7,433 bases of DNA from VRUE01 sp036524775 (GTDB taxonomy: Bacteria; Actinomycetota; Thermoleophilia; Solirubrobacterales; 70-9): NCBI GenBank assembly GCA_036524775.1, contig DATDBO010000082.1:1-7433 (forward strand). The letters are read 5' to 3'. Positions 1-5,337 of this stretch are shown piece after piece. The translations under genes were made by a program, and so were the position numbers. Position 1 is the stretch's first letter; the number at the start of each line of letters is the position of its first letter. The notes under the pieces were generated by a model, which was given only the letters and a program-made list of their open reading frames with translations, was not told the origin of the DNA and ran no database searches.

Positions 1-64
1 GGTTTTTCGCCAGGGGAGGAGGCGTTCGCGCGTTGAGTCGGTGGGGCGAAAAACAGGACGCCGC
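1..64. repeat. second copy of palindromic element core, opposite orientation, cut at window edge
   Basis: GTTTTTCGCC (2-11) and GGCGAAAAAC (45-54) form a perfect 10-bp inverted pair. Bases 43-64 are identical over 22 positions to the reverse complement of 1379-1400. Bases 1-22 match the reverse complement of 1422-1443 at 20 of 22 positions. The centre (about 23-42) differs from the other copy. It encodes residues 557-578 of the glycosyltransferase, a charged stretch, in a different frame from the first copy. Any outer arm to the left lies beyond the window, and the sequence right of base 64 does not clearly match the outer arm of the other copy. Confidence 0.65.
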
Positions 65-1734
65 GCCTTACCGGGGGCCCCACCCCACGCCACCCACGGG
101 AGGAGCGCCGCCGGGAGGACGGCCAGACCGAGCACGAGGGCGGGAGCGAGGTAGCGGAGGGCGGACTCGAAGCCGCGCGGCATGCCCTCGGGGCCGGAAG
201 CTGAGGTCGGGGCGATGAGCCAGGCGAAGATTGCGGCGAGGCCGGTCAGGCCGGCGACGGCCAGCGCTCGATCGCCCCTCTCGCTCCCCCAATGCGGTTG
301 CGAATCCCCACTCCCCTCCGCCGAGCCGGAATCCCTCAGGGCGAGCAGGCTGAGGAGCAAGCCGGCCAAAGCGAGAGCCAGGAGGAGCGGCCAGAGCACG
401 GTCAGCCCGTCGTGGAGGCCGGGCAGGAACCAGTCTGACCAGACGGCGCCGTCGGTCAGGTAGCCGAGAACGCTGTGGCCTTCGCGCCCGCCGAGCGCTT
501 GGTCGGGCGCGGGGAGCGAGATCGGGCCGAGGCTGTCGAACCAGGGCAGCGGGTTGCCACTGTGGGCGAGGTTGCGCAGATACCAGTAGCCCCCGCCCGC
601 GAGCGCGGCGAGCCCCCCCGCGGCAAGTGCTCCCCAGCGTCGCCACGCCGACCGCCCGCCCGGTCCTCGCGGAACAAGAAACGCAAGCCCAAGGACGAGA
701 ACTGCCGCAGGTAGGAGGAGGTTGAGCTTGGTGCCTGCGGCGAGTCCAGCGGCCAGGCCCGCAACGAGCAGCGGTCCAACATCAATAGTGGAGGAATCCT
801 CACTATTGCCCGGACTCGCCGGCTTCTCCGGGTCCGGCCCGGGGCCGGAAGCCCCGTTGACCGCGATCGCAACCGCGGCGAGCAGGAAGAAGATCCCGAC
901 GATGTCGTTCCGCGCCTCGCCGGCTTGATCCAAGAGCACCGGCAAGCTCAACGCAACAGCTCCCAGCGCCAGCGACCACGGGGCGACCCGATACGGCCTG
1001 CCGATACACCAGCAGGCGATCAGGCAGCCGACGAACCAGCCGAGGTTCAGCAGCGGCGACAGCACGTCCCGGTCGAATACCAGCATCCCCACCCCGTGGA
1101 AGATTTCGGCGTTCGCCGGGTAGAACCAGGCAAGGAACTGCGGCGCAATGAAGTGCAGATCCCACGTATTGCCACTCTGAAAGAACCCCGCCGCAAACGG
1201 CGCGTGGTACCAGGTCGAATCGAACCCGGTCATTCCCGTCGACAGCTTCGGCTTCACATCGATCCCGAACTTGACTAGAGCCAGTGCTGCGATCCCGAGC
1301 GCAACTGCCGTCGCGACCCGGCCCTGACCGACGAGCGTCTGCGCTCCGGGAGGGGGATAGGGGGGTCCCTCTCGCGCAGCGGCGTCCTGTTTTTCGCCCC
1401 GACGCCCCCCGCGGACAGCCACCCCCTCCCCAGGCGAAAAACCCAGCAAGCGGGAGGGACCCCCCTGTCGCCCTCCCACGCCCAGCCAAATCCCGAGGCC
1501 AACCAGGGCAATGCCGACGAGATACGGAACCGGCTCGAACAAACCGAAGCTGCCAAGTAGCTCCGCGCTCCAGAGCAAGAGAGCAAGTGCGATCACGCTT
1601 GTCGCGAGGTAAGCAGGCGGGCCGCTGAAGCCTGGGAGCAAGCGCAAGCGGATAGCCGCAGCCCCAAGCGTCACAAAGCCCGCCAACCAGAGGATCTCGA
1701 CGACTCCCAAGAGGTATCGGGGCAAGTCGAGCAT
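1..1734 (-). CDS. polytopic GT-C-like membrane glycosyltransferase, 3' end cut by window
   Basis: The frame is open from ATG at 1734 to base 1 with no stop, giving 578 residues without the C-terminus. About ten hydrophobic segments are visible, for example residues 11-30, 43-62, 70-86, 139-157, 230-245, 253-268, 278-293, 320-354, 446-466 and 526-548. A loop after the early membrane segments carries DSTWYHAPF (residues 172-180). Further on are TKLNLLLP (335-342) and YWYLRNLAHSGNPLPW (383-398). This pattern resembles GT-C/ArnT-PMT-type glycosyltransferases that use polyprenyl-linked sugars outside the membrane; the acidic residue of the first loop (D172) would be the catalytic candidate. Donor and acceptor cannot be told. 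The start overlaps the murJ stop in TGATG, so translation is probably coupled to murJ. Codon use is less strictly G/C-ending than in murJ (many CTT, TTG, GTT, GCT), suggesting a more relaxed or younger gene. Hydrophilic loops at residues 90-125, 309-318 and 557-578 coincide with palindromic repeats. A function in envelope polysaccharide or protein glycosylation is inference. Confidence 0.75.
   Translation of the reverse strand, partial: MLDLPRYLLGVVEILWLAGFVTLGAAAIRLRLLPGFSGPPAYLATSVIALALLLWSAELLGSFGLFEPVPYLVGIALVGLGIWLGVGGRQGGPSRLLGFSPGEGVAVRGGRRGEKQDAAAREGPPYPPPGAQTLVGQGRVATAVALGIAALALVKFGIDVKPKLSTGMTGFDSTWYHAPFAAGFFQSGNTWDLHFIAPQFLAWFYPANAEIFHGVGMLVFDRDVLSPLLNLGWFVGCLIACWCIGRPYRVAPWSLALGAVALSLPVLLDQAGEARNDIVGIFFLLAAVAIAVNGASGPGPDPEKPASPGNSEDSSTIDVGPLLVAGLAAGLAAGTKLNLLLPAAVLVLGLAFLVPRGPGGRSAWRRWGALAAGGLAALAGGGYWYLRNLAHSGNPLPWFDSLGPISLPAPDQALGGREGHSVLGYLTDGAVWSDWFLPGLHDGLTVLWPLLLALALAGLLLSLLALRDSGSAEGSGDSQPHWGSERGDRALAVAGLTGLAAIFAWLIAPTSASGPEGMPRGFESALRYLAPALVLGLAVLPAALLPWVAWGGAPGKARRPVFRPTDSTRERLLPWRKT
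783..808. repeat. 26-bp near-palindrome in coding sequence
   Basis: CAATAGTG (783-790) and CACTATTG (801-808) are perfect inverted arms. Inside them AGGA and TCCT also pair, leaving one bulged G and a single-base loop, so the stem is about 12 bp. It is conspicuously A/T-rich for this gene and encodes NSEDSSTID (residues 310-318) in a hydrophilic loop between two membrane segments. It is unrelated to the GTTTTTCGCC element. Confidence 0.55.
1360..1465. repeat. nested inverted repeat (REP/MITE-like) read in frame
   Basis: Outer arms GGGGGGTCCCTCTCGC (1360-1375) and GCGGGAGGGACCCCCC (1450-1465) are complementary at 15 of 16 positions. Inner arms GTTTTTCGCC (1389-1398) and GGCGAAAAAC (1433-1442) are perfectly complementary. 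The core reappears inverted at 1-64. On the minus strand it is translated as residues 90-125 of the glycosyltransferase, a Gly/Pro/charged loop containing GFSPGE and GEKQDAA between hydrophobic segments, so it adds a hydrophilic insert without breaking the frame. No transposase is visible; such short elements are usually mobilised in trans. The exact element ends are uncertain. Confidence 0.7.
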
Positions 1735-1736
1735 CA
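1732..1736 (-). other. TGATG stop/start overlap, murJ to glycosyltransferase
   Basis: On the minus strand the murJ TGA (1736-1734) and the glycosyltransferase ATG (1734-1732) share one A. This is the classic arrangement for termination-reinitiation coupling and places both genes in one transcript. Confidence 0.75.
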
Positions 1737-3335
1737 GCGGCGACGAACGAGGCGCATGACCTGATCCAGCTCTTGGACGCTCAGCAGCTTGGCGGCCCCG
1801 ACGTAGACGAGGCCGCCGACTCCCAGCGCAGTCCCGAGGGAGACGATCTGGCCGCCGAGGCCGCGGCCGAGCTCCTCGTCGAGGACGTCCCAGATGCCGA
1901 AGCTGACGGCGGCAAGCGCCGCGGCGGCGACCGAGATGCGCAGGCCGGCGTCGAGCAGGCGGCCCAGCTCGAGCCCGCCGAGCAGGCGGCGCAGGATGAC
2001 CGCCTGGGCGATGACGCTGGCCACAGTGGCGATCGCCGTCGCGGCGACGATGCCGCCGACGCCGAGGTCGTAGAGGGCCAGCGCGGCAAGCGCCGTCACC
2101 GCCAGGTTGCCGGCGGCGATCGCGGTCGGCAGCCAGGGTCGCTGGAGACTGAAGAAGGTCCTCGTCAAGAGCAGGAAGAGGCCGTTGGCGGGGAGCGAGA
2201 AGGCGAACCAGAAGAGCGCCGTCGCGACGAGCGTCGTCTGCTCGGGGGTGAACTCGCCGCGCTGGTAGACGAGCCGGATCATCGGCTCGGAGAGGACGAA
2301 GATCGCCGCCGCGGCGGGGAGGAGGACGAAGAGGATCTGGCGCATCCCGTTGGCCATCGTCGCCCGCAGGTTGTCGCGCTCGCCACGCGAGGCGAAGCGG
2401 GCGAGGGTCGGGAAGAGCACCGTCGCGATCGCCACCGAGAAGATCCCCTGCGGCAGCTGGTAGATGCGGAAGGCCTTGTCGATCGCCGCAGGCGCCTGGT
2501 CGCTGACGAGGCTGCCGAAGAGGCTGTTGATCAAGAGGTTGAAGTTGATCAGGCCGAGGCTGATCGTCACCGGCAGCATCAGCAGCAGCACGCGGCGCAC
2601 GTCGCGGTTGCGCCAATCGAAGCTCCAGGCGAACTTGAACGGGGTGTTGCGCAGGTCGAAGGCGACGACCGCCAGCTGCACGACGGTGCCGGCGAGGACG
2701 CCGATCGCGTAGGCGTAGATCCGGTCCTGCCCCTCCAGCGAGGGCACGATCGCGACCAGGCAGGCGATGATCGTCAGGTTCCAGAACAGCGGCGAGATCG
2801 CGAAGGCGCCGAAGCGGTCGTAGCTGTTGAGGATGCCGACGACGACGCCGCTCATCCCGAGCAGGACGAGGATCGGGAAGAGGACCTGCGAGAGGGTGAC
2901 GGTGAGGTCGAGGATCTCCCCCTCGAAACCCGGCGCGAAGAGCGGCATGACCAGCGGCGCGAGCAGGACGAAGAGGGCCGTGATCGCGCCCAGCACCGCG
3001 GTGACGAGCAGCAGCATCGTCGAGGCCATGCGGAATGCCTCACGGTAGTTCTTCTTCTCCAGCTGCTCGGTGAAGATCGGCACGAAGGCGGGCTGCAGGG
3101 CGGCGTCGGCGAAGAGGGCGCGGATCAGGTTCGGCACCTGGAAGGCGATCGTGAAGGCCGACATCGGGCCGCTGACGCCGTAGTAGCCGGCGGCGACGAT
3201 CTCGCGACCGAGGCCCGCGATGCGCGACGCGGCGGTGGCGATCGAGAAGAAGGCCGTGGAGCGAGCGATCCGCCCGGGGCGGCTCTCGGTCTCGGAACGG
3301 CGCTCAGCCTCGGTATAGTCCGGCGCCGCGCTCAT
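1734..3335 (-). CDS. murJ: lipid II flippase MurJ (MviN family)
   Basis: Integral membrane flippase of the MOP superfamily that moves the undecaprenyl-linked peptidoglycan precursor (lipid II) to the outer face of the cytoplasmic membrane. The 533-residue length and roughly 14 hydrophobic helices fit the family. Diagnostic segments are SRIAGLGREIVAAGYYG (37-53), VPNLIRALFADAALQPAFVP (67-86) and AFRIYQLPQGIFSVAIATVL (288-307). R38, R44, R72 and R290 occupy the places of the conserved arginines R18, R24, R52 and R270 of E. coli MurJ (alignment by eye). I chose the ATG at 3335, giving MSAAPDYTEAERR, because GAGG lies 11 bases upstream (3350-3347); the in-frame ATG two codons earlier (MFAM) leaves too little room for that site, and longer starts run deep into rpsT. 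The start codon overlaps the divergent rpsT ATG. The stop overlaps the next gene by one base. There is a short cytoplasmic N-terminal extension but no fused kinase-like domain as in mycobacterial MurJ. Confidence 0.95.
   Translation of the reverse strand: MSAAPDYTEAERRSETESRPGRIARSTAFFSIATAASRIAGLGREIVAAGYYGVSGPMSAFTIAFQVPNLIRALFADAALQPAFVPIFTEQLEKKNYREAFRMASTMLLLVTAVLGAITALFVLLAPLVMPLFAPGFEGEILDLTVTLSQVLFPILVLLGMSGVVVGILNSYDRFGAFAISPLFWNLTIIACLVAIVPSLEGQDRIYAYAIGVLAGTVVQLAVVAFDLRNTPFKFAWSFDWRNRDVRRVLLLMLPVTISLGLINFNLLINSLFGSLVSDQAPAAIDKAFRIYQLPQGIFSVAIATVLFPTLARFASRGERDNLRATMANGMRQILFVLLPAAAAIFVLSEPMIRLVYQRGEFTPEQTTLVATALFWFAFSLPANGLFLLLTRTFFSLQRPWLPTAIAAGNLAVTALAALALYDLGVGGIVAATAIATVASVIAQAVILRRLLGGLELGRLLDAGLRISVAAAALAAVSFGIWDVLDEELGRGLGGQIVSLGTALGVGGLVYVGAAKLLSVQELDQVMRLVRRR
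3292..3319 (+). promoter_or_regulatory. candidate rpsT promoter inside murJ 5' coding region
   Basis: TATAGT (3314-3319) matches the -10 consensus at five of six positions and is the only A/T-rich hexamer just upstream of rpsT. A weak -35 candidate TCGGAA (3292-3297) sits 16 bases before it. Transcription would begin near 3326, leaving a leader of roughly 8 bases, and no Shine-Dalgarno is visible. rpsT may thus be leaderless or nearly so. This is a pattern match only. Confidence 0.35.
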
Positions 3336-3336
3336 G
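3333..3336. other. CATG shared by divergent murJ and rpsT start codons
   Basis: The plus strand ATG of rpsT is 3334-3336 and the minus strand ATG of murJ is 3335-3333. The divergent genes therefore have no intergenic space, and each gene's promoter must lie inside the other's coding region or further away. Confidence 0.7.
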
Positions 3337-3600
3337 GCAAACATAGCCTCACAGAAGAAGCGGATACTGCGCAGCGATCGCGAGCGGACCGAGAACCGCC
3401 TGCTGACGAGCACCGTGAAGACCTACTTCCGCCGGCTCGAAAGCGCCGTCGAGGGCGGCGACGCGGATGCGGTCGCGACCGAACACAAGGCGCTCGTCTC
3501 GCGCATCGACAAGGCCGTGCAGAAGGGCGCGCTTCACAAGAACACCGCGGCACGCAAGAAGTCCCGCGCCGCCCGCCTCTCCGCCGGCGCCGCGAAGTAG
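3334..3600 (+). CDS. rpsT: 30S ribosomal protein S20
   Basis: Small-subunit protein that binds 16S rRNA early in 30S assembly. The 88-residue product has the family hallmarks: start MANIASQKKRILRSDRERTE (1-20), basic helices, a middle AVEGGDADAV loop (about 39-48) and the C-terminal signature KGALHKNTAARKKSRAA (68-84). The MANI opening is canonical and fixes the ATG at 3334, although no ribosome binding site precedes it. It is the only plus-strand gene here. Its 5' end overlaps the murJ start codon and its TAG ends one base before the convergent holA stop. Its neighbourhood next to holA and comEC is conserved in many bacteria. It lies where read-through from holA towards murJ would produce full antisense RNA. 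Confidence 0.97.
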   Translation: MANIASQKKRILRSDRERTENRLLTSTVKTYFRRLESAVEGGDADAVATEHKALVSRIDKAVQKGALHKNTAARKKSRAARLSAGAAK

Positions 3601-3601
3601 C

Positions 3602-4570
3602 TCAGGCCGACACGCCCGACGCCGCTCGTAGCGCGAGCGTCAGTGCCAGCTCATCCCCGTAGTCCGCACCCCCGCGGCACCAGACCTCCAGGTCCGCCAG
3701 GGCGATGGTCGCCTCGCGCAGCTCGCCGACCTCGACGCCCTGCAGCCTGCGGACCAGTTGCTTCGCCGCGTAGGGGTGCATGCCGAGCTTCGACTCGACC
3801 TGCTTCGGCGGCACTCCCTCCTCCAGCATCGCCGCCGCGGCGCAGGCTTTGCGTAGGCGCGAGGCGAGGCCGTAGATCAGGCCGGTGACGTTCTCGCCCT
3901 GCCAGATCAGCCGCTCTGCGATCCGCAGGGCCGCGGCTGCGTCGCGCTCGAGCAGCGCGTCCGAGAGCGCCCAGACCGCCGCCTCGGAGGTGTCGGCGAT
4001 CATCGCCTCGAGGTCGGCGGCAGTCACCTCTCCCCCCTCGCCCGCCCAGAGCGCAAGTCGCTCCAGCTCGTTGCGCAGGCGCTGCGGGCCGGCGCCCATC
4101 CGCTCGACCAGCAGGCGGGCCGCACCGGGGTCGAGCGCGAAGCCGAGCCGCTTGGCCTCGCCGACGAGGACGCGCGGCATCTCACGCGCCTTCGGAGCCT
4201 CGAACTCGTGGACCTCGCCCTCGGCGGCCTTGACCGCGCGGAGCAGCTTCGCCGGCGCCTTCTCCCGGGCGATCAGGACGACGCTGAGGTCGGGTGGCAG
4301 CTCGGCGAGCGCGCCCGCCACGGCGTCCAGCTGCGCCTCGCGCCAGCGCTCGACCCCGTCGGCGAGCAGGTAGCGACGCGACTCGGTCAGCGACATCGCC
4401 GGAATCGCGGCGAGAAGGGCCTCGTGGTCGGGCGCGCCGCGCCCCTCGCCCGGCTCGAAGACCCGCAGCGCGCCGGCGCCCCCGTCGCCTTCCGCCCGCG
4501 CCCGCAGACGCGCCCGCGTCGCGTCGATCTTCGCCCCGTCGGTCCCGGCGATCAGGTAGAGCGAGCGCAT
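3602..4570 (-). CDS. holA: DNA polymerase III delta subunit (clamp loader)
   Basis: Delta subunit of the replicative clamp loader, which opens the beta sliding clamp. From the ATG at 4570 the product is 322 residues, normal for the family. It opens with MRSLYLIAGTDGAKID, a degenerate AAA+ N-terminal segment without a functional Walker A motif, as expected of delta. It continues through the central AAA+ region (PPDLSVVLIARE) and a helical lid (GPQRLRNELERLALWAGE). The collar domain ends with the diagnostic HPYAAKQLVRRLQGVEVGEL (about 265-284) and a final helix of hydrophobic and acidic residues. An alternative GTG at 4582 would add four residues (MAAE); neither start has a clear ribosome binding site, and the ATG was preferred because homologues usually begin just before the YLI strand. 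It lies 21 bases after the upstream orphan gene, probably in the same transcript. Confidence 0.9.
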   Translation of the reverse strand: MRSLYLIAGTDGAKIDATRARLRARAEGDGGAGALRVFEPGEGRGAPDHEALLAAIPAMSLTESRRYLLADGVERWREAQLDAVAGALAELPPDLSVVLIAREKAPAKLLRAVKAAEGEVHEFEAPKAREMPRVLVGEAKRLGFALDPGAARLLVERMGAGPQRLRNELERLALWAGEGGEVTAADLEAMIADTSEAAVWALSDALLERDAAAALRIAERLIWQGENVTGLIYGLASRLRKACAAAAMLEEGVPPKQVESKLGMHPYAAKQLVRRLQGVEVGELREATIALADLEVWCRGGADYGDELALTLALRAASGVSA

Positions 4571-4591
4571 CTCGGCGGCCACGCGCCGAGT

Positions 4592-5239
4592 CTAGTCGTC
4601 CGCTTCCCTGCCGCTGCGGCCATAGGCGTGGCCTTTGCCGTTGCTCCAGGGCGGAACCGAGGAGGTGGGCGGCGCTTCGGACGCGGTCGCGGGCGGTTCA
4701 GGCTCCTCGACCGCCGGCGGCGGCGCCGCCGGCTCGGCCGGCTGCGACGGGGCCGCGGGCGGCGATTCCGGCGCGGGCCTTGCCGGCGGCGGCTTGGGGC
4801 TCGAGTCACCGCGCGGCGCATCGCCGGCGTCCGACCGGGCGGGAGCGGACGGCGCGACGACCAGCTCGGCCGACCCGGACGGAGAAGAGCTCTCGACCGG
4901 AGCCGAACGGGCTTCCCCGCTTGGCCCGGTCTCCGCGGTCGCTTGCCCGGGCGAGCGATCCACGTCCGCGGCGGAACGGTCGTCGGCGACACCCGAAGCG
5001 ACCCTCGCCTCGCCCAAGCCTTGGTGCTGCGGCGGCAGCGGCGGGACGGGCCCGCCGGCGGGCAGCGGCCAACCCTGGTTGAAGACGATCGCGACGATCG
5101 CGAGGCCGACGGCCGCCGTGAAGCCGAGCAGGCCGATGGATGTGGCACGGGCTCGCTCGAGCAAGCCGTCGCCGAGAACGCTCGGCCGGGAAATCGATCG
5201 CAGCCACTGTCCGTGCTTCTGACTCACCGCTAAGTCCAT
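4592..5239 (-). CDS. single-pass membrane protein with Pro/Ala/Ser-rich tail, unknown function
   Basis: I do not recognise a family. The 215-residue product has a short basic N-terminus (about 1-33), one hydrophobic helix at about 34-53 (IGLLGFTAAVGLAIVAIVF), then a 160-residue low-complexity tail rich in Pro, Ala, Ser and Glu. It ends in a more ordinary segment, PPWSNGKGHAYGRSG (196-210). The likely topology is N-in with the tail outside the membrane, crossing or lying in the wall. No lipobox, LysM, SPOR or LPXTG motif is seen. The ATG at 5239 follows GGAGG by about 16 bases, longer than ideal; an in-frame GTG four codons on (giving MSQKHG) is an alternative. Codon positions favour G/C in this frame, and it sits between comEC and holA in the same direction, supporting a real gene. 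Competing frames over the same bases are compositional shadows. Confidence 0.7.
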   Translation of the reverse strand: MDLAVSQKHGQWLRSISRPSVLGDGLLERARATSIGLLGFTAAVGLAIVAIVFNQGWPLPAGGPVPPLPPQHQGLGEARVASGVADDRSAADVDRSPGQATAETGPSGEARSAPVESSSPSGSAELVVAPSAPARSDAGDAPRGDSSPKPPPARPAPESPPAAPSQPAEPAAPPPAVEEPEPPATASEAPPTSSVPPWSNGKGHAYGRSGREADD

Positions 5240-5329
5240 CGACCACTGCGACCCGTCCTCCAGGACCGGCCTGAGATAACCCCAATATCGATTCGTCGAT
5301 TCGTTGAGGCGCCCGGCTGCCGCGCGGAT
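5240..5329 (-). promoter_or_regulatory. intergenic leader with tandem repeat TCGATTCG x2
   Basis: This 90-base gap is the largest non-coding stretch in the window. TCGATTCG is repeated head to tail at 5288-5295 and 5296-5303, within a locally A/T-richer patch that also holds CCAATATCG. This could be an operator or promoter region for the orphan gene and holA. No convincing -35/-10 pair is visible, so the function is unproven. Confidence 0.3.
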
Positions 5330-5337
5330 TCAGCCGG
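5313..5337 (-). terminator. hairpin overlapping the comEC stop, possible weak terminator
   Basis: CCGGCTG (5313-5319) and CAGCCGG (5331-5337) can form a 7-bp stem with an 11-base loop spanning the end of comEC. No U-run follows in the minus-strand direction, so it is not a standard intrinsic terminator. It might attenuate or protect the upstream message. Confidence 0.25.

Noticed and set aside
290..345. Possible further repeat in the loop at residues 468-488 of the glycosyltransferase
   Set aside because: Two GGATTC-like words occur here but no paired arms, and no solid match to the other elements; too weak to call.
456..1586. Overlapping minus-strand frames (456-872, 803-1489, 1275-1586)
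   Set aside because: They are alternative frames inside the single 578-codon glycosyltransferase frame, which alone shows membrane segments and family motifs.
3623..3639. CGCTCG/CGAGCG hairpin just inside the holA 3' end as an rpsT terminator
   Set aside because: The stem is only 6 bp with no U-run after it on the plus strand, and such stems are common by chance at this GC content.
1773..3662. 629-codon open frame on the plus strand opposite murJ
   Set aside because: Its translation is a run of Arg/Glu/Asp/Gly with no hydrophobic core, typical of the strand opposite a GC-rich membrane-protein gene. murJ on the other strand is unambiguous.
4718..4731. 14-bp palindrome CGGCGGCGCCGCCG in the orphan gene
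   Set aside because: It is explained by Gly/Ala/Pro codons built from GGC/GCC triplets in low-complexity sequence.
4208..5233. 341-codon plus-strand frame opposite holA and the orphan gene
   Set aside because: Arg/Gly-rich low complexity, no recognisable motif, and it spans two genes on the other strand.
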